A stretch of 64,000 nt of DNA from Bacteroidota bacterium (GCA_013297775.1 JAAFIL010000001.1:1-64000), one strand, 5' to 3'; shown: positions 1 to 9,124, counted from the first letter of the stretch. Numbers and translations are program-made. The notes: generated by a model not told the origin, from the letters alone.

Positions 1-200
1 TGTAAAATGTTTAAAATCAAAATTTGAAAATGAGTTAGATGGAGATAGACCGTCGAAATCTATCACAAAACAAAACCTGCCGCAGTGATTAGAAATGTTT
101 TTATCTCGTCCTCGTTTCCGCTAACGCTCAAACAAGGACGAGGGCGAAAGGGGAATTAAGAAACGCTTAAAAAATGAGTTAGATGGAATTAAGATGCTAT
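1..200. repeat. partial copy of inverted-repeat element (family R1)
   Basis: About 105 bases here are almost identical to the stretch at 33558-33664, including the segments AAATGAGTTAGATGGAGATA and AAACCTGCC(G/A)CAGTG. The following part (106-200) matches the right end of the same element, but one arm of the internal hairpin is missing. The window edge cuts the left end. From 200 to 284 I see only AT-rich sequence upstream of the response regulator. Confidence 0.75.
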
Positions 201-284
201 GGCAATCAGAATGGCTTGATAACCCGTTATTTAATAAACTCATCTAGTTTTTTTTACTGAAAAAAAATATCATCTTTACACTTA

Positions 285-1073
285 ATGAAGTTAAAAGCTT
301 TAATTGTAGATGACGAATTACACGCTCGCGAAAATCTTAAATTTTTGCTCGAAAATTTTTGTCCCGAAATTGAAATAGCTGGCATGGCTAATGGCGTTGA
401 AACCGCCTTAGAACAGGTGGCTTTGCTCGAACCACAAGTTGTTTTTTTGGACATACGCATGTCGTCGGGTACCGAAGGCTTCGATTTTTTAGAGTTAGTT
501 CCCGATAAAAAATTTCAAGTGGTATTTGTTACTGCTTTTAGAGAATACGCCATTCAAGCTTTTAATGCCAATGCCATCCATTATATTTTAAAACCCATTG
601 ACATTGAAGATTTAAAAGTGGCCGTAAAAAAATTAGTGAGCACCCAACAAATTTTCACTGAAAATCATGGGCAATTACTAAACTACATTCGTTCTCTCGA
701 AAATTTATCGCAAAGCCTTTTACCACAAAGTAACGGCATATCGCGGATTACGATACACCATGCTAAAGGATTTAAAATTGTTGACCCCAATGAGTTTATG
801 TACCTTGAGGGGGAAGGCAATTATACATCTATCATTTTTTTAGATGGCAGCAAGTATGTAGATACCAAAACCATTGGCATTTACGAAGATTTACTAGACC
901 ATCGGTATTTTTTCCGCATCCATAAATCGCATATTGTAAATGTAAGTTGCGTTAAAGAATTTTTAAACGATGATGGGCATTATGTCATTATGAAAAATAA
1001 TACCCGTTTATCGGTTTCGCGTTTGCGTGTGCCGCAATTTTTAGATTTTTTTAAGGCTAACAAAAAAAACTAA
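285..1073 (+). CDS. LytTR-family response regulator
   Basis: This 262-residue protein has an N-terminal receiver domain (about 1-115) and a C-terminal LytTR DNA-binding domain (about 150-257). The receiver shows the acidic pair D9-D10, phospho-acceptor D56 in VVFLDIRM, T83 and K103 in the LKPI motif. It should be phosphorylated by a partner kinase and then bind promoter DNA. The partner is probably the LytS-type propeller kinase 107 bases downstream on the same strand; this order, regulator first, is reversed from the more common arrangement. The ATG at 285 is the first start giving an intact receiver. Family assignment is secure; the target genes are unknown. Confidence 0.93.
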   Translation: MKLKALIVDDELHARENLKFLLENFCPEIEIAGMANGVETALEQVALLEPQVVFLDIRMSSGTEGFDFLELVPDKKFQVVFVTAFREYAIQAFNANAIHYILKPIDIEDLKVAVKKLVSTQQIFTENHGQLLNYIRSLENLSQSLLPQSNGISRITIHHAKGFKIVDPNEFMYLEGEGNYTSIIFLDGSKYVDTKTIGIYEDLLDHRYFFRIHKSHIVNVSCVKEFLNDDGHYVIMKNNTRLSVSRLRVPQFLDFFKANKKN

Positions 1074-1180
1074 TCGCATTTTAAACAGTCATTTCTACAT
1101 TTTATACAGTATAACTTACATTCTGTTAGTTACTGCCTACATGCCACGCTTAGAATGTTAAATTCGTAATATTAAGTTTT

Positions 1181-4100
1181 GTGTCTATTCATTTCAGTGT
1201 ACATAAAAAAAAACCAGTTATTGCTCCTATAATTCGAGTAATTATTATTCTACTTTTTTTTGTTGGTCATCCTTTACTTGCGCAACACTATAATTTTATT
1301 CATTACTCGACCGAGTCGGGCTTGGCTCAATCGCAGGTGCGTTGTATTGTTCAAGATAAAAATGGCTTTTTGTGGTTAGGTACCTTGGCTGGGTTAACTA
1401 AATACGATGGGAATAAATTCAATAACTATTCTATCAAAAATGGACTTATTGACAATCAAATTTTTTCAATGATTTTAGATAAGCGCACTGGTATTTGGAT
1501 AGGGACTCAAGGAGGAATCAATTACTACAACGGGCGTACCTTTGTGGCACATCGTTTTAAACCTGAAATGTCCGAAAGTCAGGTAAATGCTATTACACAA
1601 GATAGCAACAATGCGCTGTGGTTGGCTACCGACGGTGCTGGCGTGGCTCAGTTTGATGGAGAAACATTTCGCTACTTTACAAGTGCCAACGGGTTACCCG
1701 ATGACTTTGTGCGCACCACTTGCACCGATGCTAAAGGCAATGTATGGATAGGCACGCGGAACGGAATTTGTTTTTTCGATGGTAAAAGGTTTCAACACAT
1801 AGACTCCAGTTTAAAGCCCCCTCAAAATGTAAGCCACATTTATAGAGATAGACAAAATAAATTATGGTTTTGTACTTTCGGCGAAGGTATTTTTTGTTTC
1901 GACGGTAAAACATTTACCCCTTACACCGAAGCGCAGGGCTTAATTAGCAATTGGATTCGGTCGGCGGTTGAAGATGCAGATGGTAACATTTGGTTGGCTT
2001 CACGATTTGGCGTTTGTCGTTTTAATGGTCAAACATTTACTTCCTTTACTGAAGCCGAGGGTTTACCTGTTGATAACACGAATTTAGTTTACGAAGATAG
2101 AGAACGGAATATTTGGATTGGTTCGGATGGTAAAGGCGTGTGTAAGTTTTTAGGCGAATCGTTTACCAATTTAACCGTTAACGATCAACTCAGTAGCAAC
2201 ATTGTTTTATCGGTTTGCGAAGATGAAAATAAATCGCTTTGGGTGGGCACTTTTGGAAAAGGATTGACACAGTTAACTGGCACCAAAGCCATTAAATACT
2301 CGGCCGAGAATGGCTTAAACAGCAATACCATTTGGGCCAGTTTAAAAGATAAACAAAAGCGTTTATGGTTTTGCACATCCGACGGCATTAGCTGTTGGAA
2401 TGGGAAAAAATTTACTAACTATGGGCAAGCCGAGGGTGTGGGTGGAAAAACCATTTACTCGGCGTGTGAAGATGCGCAAGGAAACATTTGGTTTGGCACT
2501 ACACTGGGGCTTTCGGTTTTTGATGGACAGCAGTTTAAGAATTATATTTCGGGAAAAGATAATATTGGTAAAGATGTAACTCACATTGTAAAAGATAAAA
2601 ACAACACCCTTTGGTTTGCCTCTAAAAACGGCCTTTACAGTTTCAACAAAGGGGTTTTATCGCATTACACAGCCACTAAAGGGCTTAGTACAAATCACCT
2701 CACATCGTTAGCCATCGATTCCTCTAATCGTTTGTGGATAGGCTCTCGCGGAGGCATTAGCTATTACGATGGCAAAACGTTTTCAAAAGTAGAACTAGAC
2801 AATGTGTTTAATGCCAACACCGTTTATTTTTTAATTTTCGACTCGAAAGGTTTACTTTGGATAGGCACGAACGGCGGTATTTTTGCATTTGACACCCAAA
2901 CGTATTTGCAATCGAAAAAAATAAAATTTAGGCACTTTACTATATTTGATGGCTTAGCGGGCATGGAGTGCAATCAAAATGCTGCATTTAAAGACCGCAA
3001 CAATAACATTTGGATGGGTACTACCGAAGGCCTCATTAAATACAACTCCAATCTAAAATATTTTCGTACCGATACGGTTGAACCCATCACACACATTTCG
3101 GGTGTTCGTTTGTTTTTAAAAGATACCAATTGGCTAAAAATGGGGAAAACGATTGACTCGTTAACCTTATTGCCAAAAGATTTAAAAGTAAATTATCAAA
3201 CGCGTTATTTTACATTCGATTACATTGGTATCAAATTAAGTAACCCCAACTCTGTACGCTATAAATACATGCTCGAAGGCTTTGACGAAACTTGGTCGGC
3301 AAGCACCGAAGCGCAATTTGCTACCTACTCTAATTTACCCAGTGGCATTTATACATTTAAAGTAGTGGCTGGCGATGTAATGGGCAATTGGAATAAAATA
3401 CCAGTTACCTTTAGCTTTGAAATTTTACCGCCATTTTGGACTACTTGGTGGTTTATTTTATTAGGCATTGTAGTTGGTTTACTCATTTTATGGAGCATTT
3501 ACCGATTAAGAGTTAGCGAAATTCGTAAAAAACATTTAACCCAACAACTCGATTTTAAAGCCAAATTAATGGCCTTAGAACACCAATCTCTTAATTCGAG
3601 CATGAACCGTCATTTTATTTTTAATGCGTTAAACTCTATACAGTATTATATGAACGTGGAGGATAAACAATCGGCACACAAATACCTGTCCCGATTTGCC
3701 AAATTGATTCGCATGAATTTAGATAGTTCGTTAAGTGCTTTAGTTCCGGTATCGGAAGAAATTACACGCTTAGAATTGTATTTACAACTCGAACAAATGC
3801 GTTTTGAAGATAAGTTCGAATATAAAATTACCATTGATAAAAACTTAGATATAGAGTCGGTCGAAATTCCACCCATGTTGTTGCAACCTTATATAGAAAA
3901 CTCGATTTGGCATGGGGTTTTACCCTCAAATAAAACTGGACAAATTGATATAAAGGTAGAGTACAATGCCCAACAACAAATTGTATTTAGCATCGAAGAC
4001 AATGGCATTGGCATGGAAGCCAGTAAGGCCCGAAAATCGCTTCAAAAAGATTTGCACATTTCGCGCGGTACATTTATTACAGCGCAACGCATCCAATTGC

Positions 4101-4204
4101 TGGGTCAAATGAACAACATTGCCATAGCAATAAATGGCCCTTTTGATATAAAAAATGCAGAAAATAAGGTCTTAGGCACTCGGGTAGAGTTAATTATTCA
4201 ATAA
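1181..4204 (+). CDS. two-component regulator propeller / LytS-type sensor histidine kinase
   Basis: This 1007-residue sensor begins with a GTG and a signal peptide or anchor ending near ALLAQ-like residues (about 35). Repeated D-x-x-G-N-I/L-W-x-G-T motifs (about 40-640) form the two-bladed periplasmic propeller, followed by a Y_Y_Y domain (about 660-745) and one membrane helix (about 751-775). The cytoplasmic part is a LytS-type His_kinase: its H-box reads NRHFIFNALNSI (about 809-820), where the family usually has NPHFLFN. The ATP-binding part contains PPMLLQPYIENSIWHG and DNGIGM. It probably senses a periplasmic ligand and phosphorylates the LytTR regulator upstream. Its ligand cannot be told from sequence. 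Confidence 0.92.
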   Translation: MSIHFSVHKKKPVIAPIIRVIIILLFFVGHPLLAQHYNFIHYSTESGLAQSQVRCIVQDKNGFLWLGTLAGLTKYDGNKFNNYSIKNGLIDNQIFSMILDKRTGIWIGTQGGINYYNGRTFVAHRFKPEMSESQVNAITQDSNNALWLATDGAGVAQFDGETFRYFTSANGLPDDFVRTTCTDAKGNVWIGTRNGICFFDGKRFQHIDSSLKPPQNVSHIYRDRQNKLWFCTFGEGIFCFDGKTFTPYTEAQGLISNWIRSAVEDADGNIWLASRFGVCRFNGQTFTSFTEAEGLPVDNTNLVYEDRERNIWIGSDGKGVCKFLGESFTNLTVNDQLSSNIVLSVCEDENKSLWVGTFGKGLTQLTGTKAIKYSAENGLNSNTIWASLKDKQKRLWFCTSDGISCWNGKKFTNYGQAEGVGGKTIYSACEDAQGNIWFGTTLGLSVFDGQQFKNYISGKDNIGKDVTHIVKDKNNTLWFASKNGLYSFNKGVLSHYTATKGLSTNHLTSLAIDSSNRLWIGSRGGISYYDGKTFSKVELDNVFNANTVYFLIFDSKGLLWIGTNGGIFAFDTQTYLQSKKIKFRHFTIFDGLAGMECNQNAAFKDRNNNIWMGTTEGLIKYNSNLKYFRTDTVEPITHISGVRLFLKDTNWLKMGKTIDSLTLLPKDLKVNYQTRYFTFDYIGIKLSNPNSVRYKYMLEGFDETWSASTEAQFATYSNLPSGIYTFKVVAGDVMGNWNKIPVTFSFEILPPFWTTWWFILLGIVVGLLILWSIYRLRVSEIRKKHLTQQLDFKAKLMALEHQSLNSSMNRHFIFNALNSIQYYMNVEDKQSAHKYLSRFAKLIRMNLDSSLSALVPVSEEITRLELYLQLEQMRFEDKFEYKITIDKNLDIESVEIPPMLLQPYIENSIWHGVLPSNKTGQIDIKVEYNAQQQIVFSIEDNGIGMEASKARKSLQKDLHISRGTFITAQRIQLLGQMNNIAIAINGPFDIKNAENKVLGTRVELIIQ

Positions 4205-4269
4205 ATTTGTTAAAAATTTGGTATCTTACAAAAAAGTTATTACCTTAGAGTGTGTAAAAAGTGTTCGTG

Positions 4270-4488
4270 ATGAAATCTTTAAAAATAGTTGTGATGTGTT
4301 TAGTAGTATTAGTCGTGTTTACAGCTTGCTCTAAATCTACCGTTAAGCCCTGTTGTTCCGAAAAACCAACAAGTTCAGATACTGAAAATATATCGTCCAA
4401 TAATTTGCGCGATGGTGATATTTACGGCACAGGCGATGATGACCGCGATGGCGGCGATAAAAAGAAAAAACAAGTTGTTGCTAAATAA
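4270..4488 (+). CDS. small predicted lipoprotein, unknown function
   Basis: This 72-residue protein starts MKSLKIVVMCLVVLVVFTAC. That is a lipoprotein signal with the lipobox cysteine near position 20. The mature part is short and polar, has a CC pair and an Asp/Gly-rich stretch (GTGDDDRDGGD), and ends in lysines. An upstream in-frame GTG at 4261 is possible, but the ATG at 4270 gives a cleaner lipoprotein signal. It lies 65 bases after the sensor kinase gene and is followed at once by a strong terminator, so it may be the last gene of that unit. I do not recognise the family. Confidence 0.6.
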   Translation: MKSLKIVVMCLVVLVVFTACSKSTVKPCCSEKPTSSDTENISSNNLRDGDIYGTGDDDRDGGDKKKKQVVAK

Positions 4489-4506
4489 TTGGTGTTACTC
4501 ATTTTA

Positions 4507-4542
4507 AAAACCCGCAGCCTAAACTGCGGGTTTTGTTTTTTT
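4507..4542 (+). terminator. rho-independent terminator
   Basis: An 11-base perfect stem (AAAACCCGCAG / CTGCGGGTTTT) encloses the loop CCTAAA and is followed by GTTTTTTT. It ends the transcription unit of the small lipoprotein. Confidence 0.9.
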
Positions 4543-4543
4543 A

Positions 4544-4551
4544 TACCTTTG
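4544..4551 (+). promoter_or_regulatory. Bacteroidota -7 promoter box for the TatD gene
   Basis: TACCTTTG matches the TAnnTTTG consensus, just after the terminator and 11 bases before the ATG at 4563. No clear -33 element was seen. Confidence 0.5.
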
Positions 4552-4562
4552 GTTTCGCATTT

Positions 4563-5330
4563 ATGAATTTAACTGATACGCACACCCATTTATACGCACA
4601 AGAGTTTGATGCCGACCGCGCGCACATTATAAAAAAAGCATTTCAAAATGGCGTTAAGCGTTTTTATTTACCCAATGTAGATAGTGCCAGTATTACCCAT
4701 TTATTAGAAACAGAACAGACTTATGCCGATTGTTGCTTTGCCATGATGGGCTTGCATCCTTGCAGTGTAGATGAAAATGTAAAAGAAGAACTTCGGGTGG
4801 TGAAACAGTGGCTCGATACCCGCCGATTTGCCGCCATTGGCGAGATTGGGTTAGATTTATATTGGGATAAAACCCACCTCGAACATCAACAACTCGCATT
4901 TCGCACCCAACTCGAATGGGCCTTGCAGTACAATTATGGTATTTCTATTCATTGCCGCGAAGCCTTTAACGAAACCTATGCCATTTTAAAATCATTCCAA
5001 ACGTTACCCAAACTTATTTTTCATTGCTTTAGTGGCAACTTGGCACAAGCCGAAAATTTATTAGCCCTAGGCCCTGTTAAACTTGGTATTGGCGGCGTGG
5101 TTACTTTTAAAAACGCGGGCTTAGATAAAGTGGTGCAAGCCATAGATGCTACCCATTTGGTGCTTGAAACCGATGCGCCTTACTTAGCCCCGGTACCCCA
5201 TAGGGGCAAGCGTAACGAAGCCATTTATTTGCTCGACATTGCCAAAAAAATAGCCGAATTAAAACAAATGGATATCAACGAACTCGCTCGTATAACCAAT
5301 GCCAACGCCGATTTTATTTTTAATCCATAA
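4563..5330 (+). CDS. tatD: TatD-family metal-dependent hydrolase (DNase)
   Basis: This 255-residue enzyme belongs to the TatD amidohydrolase-fold nucleases. The metal-binding DTHTHL motif is at the N-terminus, followed by GEIGLDLYWD, SIHCREA, FHCFSG and the characteristic LETDAPYLAP motif near the C-terminus. Length is normal for the family. I place the start at the ATG in 4563 because it begins directly before the HxH motif and lies downstream of a TAnnTTTG box; the longer TTG start at 4533 would fall inside the terminator. TatD enzymes act in the cytoplasm on DNA 3' ends in repair or turnover; the exact physiological substrate here is inferred. Confidence 0.93.
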   Translation: MNLTDTHTHLYAQEFDADRAHIIKKAFQNGVKRFYLPNVDSASITHLLETEQTYADCCFAMMGLHPCSVDENVKEELRVVKQWLDTRRFAAIGEIGLDLYWDKTHLEHQQLAFRTQLEWALQYNYGISIHCREAFNETYAILKSFQTLPKLIFHCFSGNLAQAENLLALGPVKLGIGGVVTFKNAGLDKVVQAIDATHLVLETDAPYLAPVPHRGKRNEAIYLLDIAKKIAELKQMDINELARITNANADFIFNP

Positions 5331-5346
5331 TTTAAAACAAAAGGTT

Positions 5347-5648
5347 TTTAGAATAAAAGCTATAACTCGATTAAATAATAGATTGCACTAAAGATAGCAC
5401 GCAAAGGTCGCAAAGTTCGCAAAGAGAGGAAATTAAATTTTAAAAAAGGAATTTAGAATAAATCATTGGCGTGATGAACTACAATGCGTTATGTTATATG
5501 GAAAACCATTGAACCGAGATTTCAAGAAAGAGGAACTTTAGAATAAAAGCTGTAACTCGATTAAATAATAGATTGCACTAAAGATAGCACGCAAAGGTCG
5601 CAAAGGCGGAAATTAAATTTTGATAAAGGAATTTAGAACAAACCATTG
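5347..5648. repeat. two direct repeat copies (about 120 and 110 bases)
   Basis: Copy one spans about 5347-5469 and copy two about 5537-5648, offset by 190 bases. Both begin TTTAGAATAAAAGCT and run through AACTCGATTAAATAATAG, AAGATAGCACGCAAAGGTCG and a shared GGAATTTAGAA tail. The second copy has lost one CGCAAAG unit. Between them, 5515-5545 carries the R1 end sequence (CCGAGATTTCAAGAAAG), which links these copies to the element at 33514-33874. No gene was recognised in 5331-5723. Confidence 0.8.
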
Positions 5649-5778
5649 CCTTTATTAGCTGCTATGAGTTAAATTAGATGGAATCCAGTTTTACGCACTT
5701 TTTAAAAATAGGCTCTGGAAGGGTTGATTTTATTGAAATTGATTTTGAATTTGGGTGTCCCGTTGTTATTTTTAGTTA

Positions 5779-5992
5779 TGTTTATTCGCAAAAAGCCCAA
5801 TAAATCAGGTAGTATTTCTGTTCAAATAATCTCTAAGTCAGGTGGTAAATATCACGTTCATAAAACAATTAGCTCAGGCCAAAGTGAACAAGAGGTTGAA
5901 AAACTATACTTTCTGGCTAAGCAGCAACTAGAACGAATAAGTGCTCAACCAAAATTATTTATTTCGGAAACCGATGCCGTGATTAGTTTATT
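5779..5992 (+). pseudogene. N-terminal fragment of IS1634-type transposase
   Basis: From the ATG at 5779 the reading frame gives MFIRKKPNKSGSISVQII, then HVHKTISSGQSEQEVEKL and QPKLFISETDAVISLL. This is the N-terminal signature of Bacteroidota IS1634-family transposases, which are normally several times longer. The similarity stops at about 5992, where a different coding frame (a T9SS sorting domain) takes over. The catalytic region is missing and no terminal inverted repeats were recognised. It is a dead remnant. The frame stays open to 6149, but the residues after about 5992 do not belong to the transposase. Confidence 0.72.
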
Positions 5993-6181
5993 AATCGAAC
6001 TCAGGTTATTTATGATCGCTGGGGCGAAAAGTTATACTCTGGGAACGATTTTATACAAGGTTGGGACGGCACATACAACAGTCAGCCGTGTAAGAAAGAC
6101 ACTTACGTTTATCGCATTGTGCTTATCAATGTGTATGATAAAAGTTTAGAATACGTTGGACATGTTAACTTGTTGCGATAA
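5987..6181 (+). pseudogene. orphan T9SS type B C-terminal sorting domain
   Basis: Reading in the second frame from 5987, the DNA encodes VIYDRWGEKLYSGNDF, then QGWDGTYN and KKDTYVYRIVLINVYDK, and ends EYVGHVNLLR with the stop TAA at 6179-6181. This is the C-terminal sorting domain (CHU_C / type B) that directs secreted proteins through the type IX system. An in-frame stop at 5984-5986 and the transposase fragment cut it off from any N-terminal body. It is the surviving tail of a large secreted protein gene that was disrupted or recombined. Confidence 0.8.
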
Positions 6182-6497
6182 ATCGTTATCAGTCTTCAAC
6201 AAATACTTTTAATACCAGCCTCCTTTTATTTTTTAATAGCCATTAAGGGGGACACGGCATACCCTCCTTCATAAAGTTATAACTCGACTCGTTATATTTT
6301 AATCCAATTAGATTTAACTCAATCTACATAACCACTACTAATCCAAAAATTTCGTCGGACTATTTTGTCTTAAGTATTGGTATTAAATGGCATCTATACA
6401 CTAGCCTTTTTGTTACGAACCACTTAAGACAACATCATGCAATAGAAATCTGTTACGTTATCTTGCTTAAACTAAAAACTTTTATTCACGCTTGGTT
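6182..6497. other. intergenic region with short inverted repeat
   Basis: No gene was seen. It contains a perfect 9-base inverted repeat, GTCTTAAGT (6367-6375) and ACTTAAGAC (6422-6430). The text AAGGGGGACACGG near 6246 resembles the AAGGGGACACGCC module near 44282 and 54815, so this is probably also repeat debris. Confidence 0.4.
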
Positions 6498-8108
6498 TTA
6501 CACCAAAATAGTAACTGGGTTTTCGATAAAGTTTTTAAGCGTTTGTAAAAAAGCAGCCCCTAAAGCCCCGTCAACACTGCGGTGATCGCTGGCTAAGGTT
6601 ACTTTCATGACGTTACCGGGTACAACGGCTCCGTTTTTTACCACGGGCACTTGGCGTATGGCACCTACCGATAAAATGCAGGATTCGGGTGAATTTATAA
6701 TAGAGGTAAACGACTCGATGCCAAACATGCCTAAATTAGAAATAGTAAACGTATTGCCTTCCCAATCGTGGGGTTGCAATTTTTTATCTTTGGCACGCTT
6801 GCCTAGGTCTTTTACTTCGGTGCTAATTTGCGAAAGCGATTTTTGGTCGGCAAAACGTACCACAGGCACTAGCAAGCCATCTTCGACTGCCACCGCTACC
6901 CCAATGTGTATATGGTGATTATAACGTATTTTATCGCTCATCCAATAACTATTCACTTTGGGGTGTTTGCGTAAAGCCGCTGCACTGGCTTTAATTACCA
7001 AATCGTTAAAGGAGATTTTTGTTTCGCTAATGGCATTCATGGCTTCACGCGCTTTCATGGCGTTGTCCATGTCTATTTCGATGGTTAAGTAGTAATGTGG
7101 AGCATTGGCTTTGCTTTCGCTTAAACGGCGCGCAATGGTTTTGCGCATTTGCGAAATAGGCTCATCGGTGTAGCTTTCGGTTCCTAATGCCAAAGTAGAG
7201 GCAGAACTAACCGTTGGTTTAGCAGCACTACTAACGGCTGCCCCTTTATAGTTTTCGATGTCGGCTTTGGTAATACGCCCGTTTTCGCCTGTGCCGCTTA
7301 CTTGCGTTAAATCTATATTTTTTTCTTTGGCTAGGGCCTTAGCTAATGGCGATGCTTTAATACGTGCATCGGCTGTAGTTGCTGTTTTTGGTAAACTTGG
7401 TGTCACGGCAGAAGTAGCAGTAACTGGCGTTTCGGTTACGTTTGAGGTTGCAACTGCTGCACTTGCAACATGAGTTGCCGCCGCCAAAATAGCGTTTACA
7501 TCTTCGCCGCCTTTTCCTAAGATGGCCAAAATACTATCTACGGGTGCTGATGCTTTTTCGGCAACGCCAATGTGTAATAATACCCCATCTTGAAACGATT
7601 CAAATTCCATGGTGGCTTTATCGGTTTCGATGTCGGCTAACAACTCGCCACTCTTCACTTTATCGCCCACTTTTTTATGCCATTTGGCCACAACGCCATC
7701 CGTCATGGTATCGCTTAACTTAGGCATACGCACTACCTCTACCCCCGCAGGCATGGCCGTTGTGGTAGGTGTTGTTGTAGCTAAAGGTGTTGGTGCCTGA
7801 GCAACTGTTTTAACTTCGGTACTTGGGCTGCTAGAGGAGTTGGCATTTAATAAAGCCGAAACGTCTTCGCCTTCTTTTCCTAAAATGGCAATAATTGAGT
7901 CCACTGGTGCGGCTTGTTTTTCGGGAATACCAATGTGAAGCAACACACCATCTTGAAAGGATTCAAATTCCATGGTGGCTTTATCGGTTTCGATATCGGC
8001 TAACAATTCGCCGCTCTTCACTTTATCGCCCACTTTTTTATGCCATTTGGCAATCACACCATCGGTCATGGTATCACTTAACTTGGGCATTCTAACTATT
8101 TCTGCCAT
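6498..8108 (-). CDS. pdhC: pyruvate dehydrogenase E2 (dihydrolipoamide acetyltransferase), two lipoyl domains
   Basis: This 536-residue E2 subunit transfers acetyl groups from E1 to coenzyme A in the pyruvate dehydrogenase complex. It has two lipoyl domains (about 1-80 and 124-205), each with the lipoylated lysine in IETDKATMEFE. Ala/Thr/Pro-rich linkers follow, then a peripheral-subunit-binding domain (KASPLAKALAKEKNIDL, about 255-290) and the catalytic acyltransferase domain ending with SDHRSVDGA, which holds the catalytic His and Asp. The two lipoyl domains are nearly identical. It lies 5 bases downstream of the E1 alpha gene, so the two are co-transcribed. E1 beta and E3 are not in the window. 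Confidence 0.96.
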   Translation of the reverse strand: MAEIVRMPKLSDTMTDGVIAKWHKKVGDKVKSGELLADIETDKATMEFESFQDGVLLHIGIPEKQAAPVDSIIAILGKEGEDVSALLNANSSSSPSTEVKTVAQAPTPLATTTPTTTAMPAGVEVVRMPKLSDTMTDGVVAKWHKKVGDKVKSGELLADIETDKATMEFESFQDGVLLHIGVAEKASAPVDSILAILGKGGEDVNAILAAATHVASAAVATSNVTETPVTATSAVTPSLPKTATTADARIKASPLAKALAKEKNIDLTQVSGTGENGRITKADIENYKGAAVSSAAKPTVSSASTLALGTESYTDEPISQMRKTIARRLSESKANAPHYYLTIEIDMDNAMKAREAMNAISETKISFNDLVIKASAAALRKHPKVNSYWMSDKIRYNHHIHIGVAVAVEDGLLVPVVRFADQKSLSQISTEVKDLGKRAKDKKLQPHDWEGNTFTISNLGMFGIESFTSIINSPESCILSVGAIRQVPVVKNGAVVPGNVMKVTLASDHRSVDGALGAAFLQTLKNFIENPVTILV

Positions 8109-8113
8109 GTGAA

Positions 8114-9124
8114 TTAATCTTTAATAAAAGGGTAATTAGGTTCTGCGTAAACATCTAAATAGAGTTCGTGTGGCTCGGGGTAAGGGCTTTCTTCGGCAAA
8201 CTGCACACTTTCCTCTACTAATGCTTTCACGCGGGCTTCGGCGGCTTCAATACCCGCTTCATCAATCCAGTTATTGGCTTGCAATGTAGCCAACACTTTT
8301 AAAATGGGATCTTGTTCTTGGTATTCTTTTACTTCTTCTTTGCTGCGGTAGGTTTGTGCATCGCTCATACTGTGTCCTTTATAGCGATAGGTTTTCATTT
8401 CTAAGAGTGTAGGTCCATCGCCACGGCGCGCGCGGGCTACAGCCTCTTCCATGGCTTCGTGAACGGCTTCTACGGTTAAGCCATCTACGGGCTTGCTGGG
8501 CATATCGTAGGCCAAACCAAGTTTCCATAAATCGTGTACGTTGCTAGTGCGCTCTACTGATGTGCCCATAGCGTATCGGTTATTCTCTATCACAAAAATA
8601 ACGGGTAATTTCCAAGTCATGGCCATGTTAAATGCTTCGTGGAGTGCGCCTTGACGCACGGCTCCATCGCCCATAGAACACACGCATACGTTATCGGTGC
8701 CCGAATATTTTTCGGCAAAGGCAATGCCAGCACCCAAAGGCACTTGCCCGCCAACAATGCCGTGCCCGCCTAAAAAATTATGTTCTTTACTAAAAATGTG
8801 CATGCTGCCGCCCTTGCCTTTGCTGCAACCCGTAATTTTGGCGTACATTTCGGCCATCACGTATTTGGGATGCAAGCCTAAACCAATCGGGTGCGCATGG
8901 TCGCGGTAGGCTGTAATGTGTTTATCTTCTTTTTTAGTGGCACTTACCGTACCCGCTACAATGGCCTCTTGACCAATGTAGAGGTGGCAAAACCCCTTTA
9001 TTTTTTGTTGCACGTAAACTTGTCCAGTTTTTTCCTCAAACTTACGCATGAGTAACATAGACTCGTACCACTTGAGGTATTGTTCCTTGGAGAACTTTTG
9101 CTTTTTATCGGCTGCTTTCGCCAT
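8114..9124 (-). CDS. pdhA: pyruvate dehydrogenase E1 component, alpha subunit
   Basis: This 336-residue thiamine-diphosphate enzyme subunit decarboxylates pyruvate and passes the acetyl group to E2. Visible features are the E1 alpha start region KWYESMLLMRKFEEK, GQEAIVAGTVSA, the GGHGIVGGQVPLGAG segment, and the TPP motif GDGAVRQGALHEAFNMA ending in ENN about 27 residues later. Phosphorylation-loop-like sequence YRYKGHSMSDAQTYRS is also present. Length is normal. It leads the pdhA-pdhC pair, and an E1 beta partner must be encoded elsewhere, as is common in Bacteroidota. Confidence 0.96.
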   Translation of the reverse strand: MAKAADKKQKFSKEQYLKWYESMLLMRKFEEKTGQVYVQQKIKGFCHLYIGQEAIVAGTVSATKKEDKHITAYRDHAHPIGLGLHPKYVMAEMYAKITGCSKGKGGSMHIFSKEHNFLGGHGIVGGQVPLGAGIAFAEKYSGTDNVCVCSMGDGAVRQGALHEAFNMAMTWKLPVIFVIENNRYAMGTSVERTSNVHDLWKLGLAYDMPSKPVDGLTVEAVHEAMEEAVARARRGDGPTLLEMKTYRYKGHSMSDAQTYRSKEEVKEYQEQDPILKVLATLQANNWIDEAGIEAAEARVKALVEESVQFAEESPYPEPHELYLDVYAEPNYPFIKD

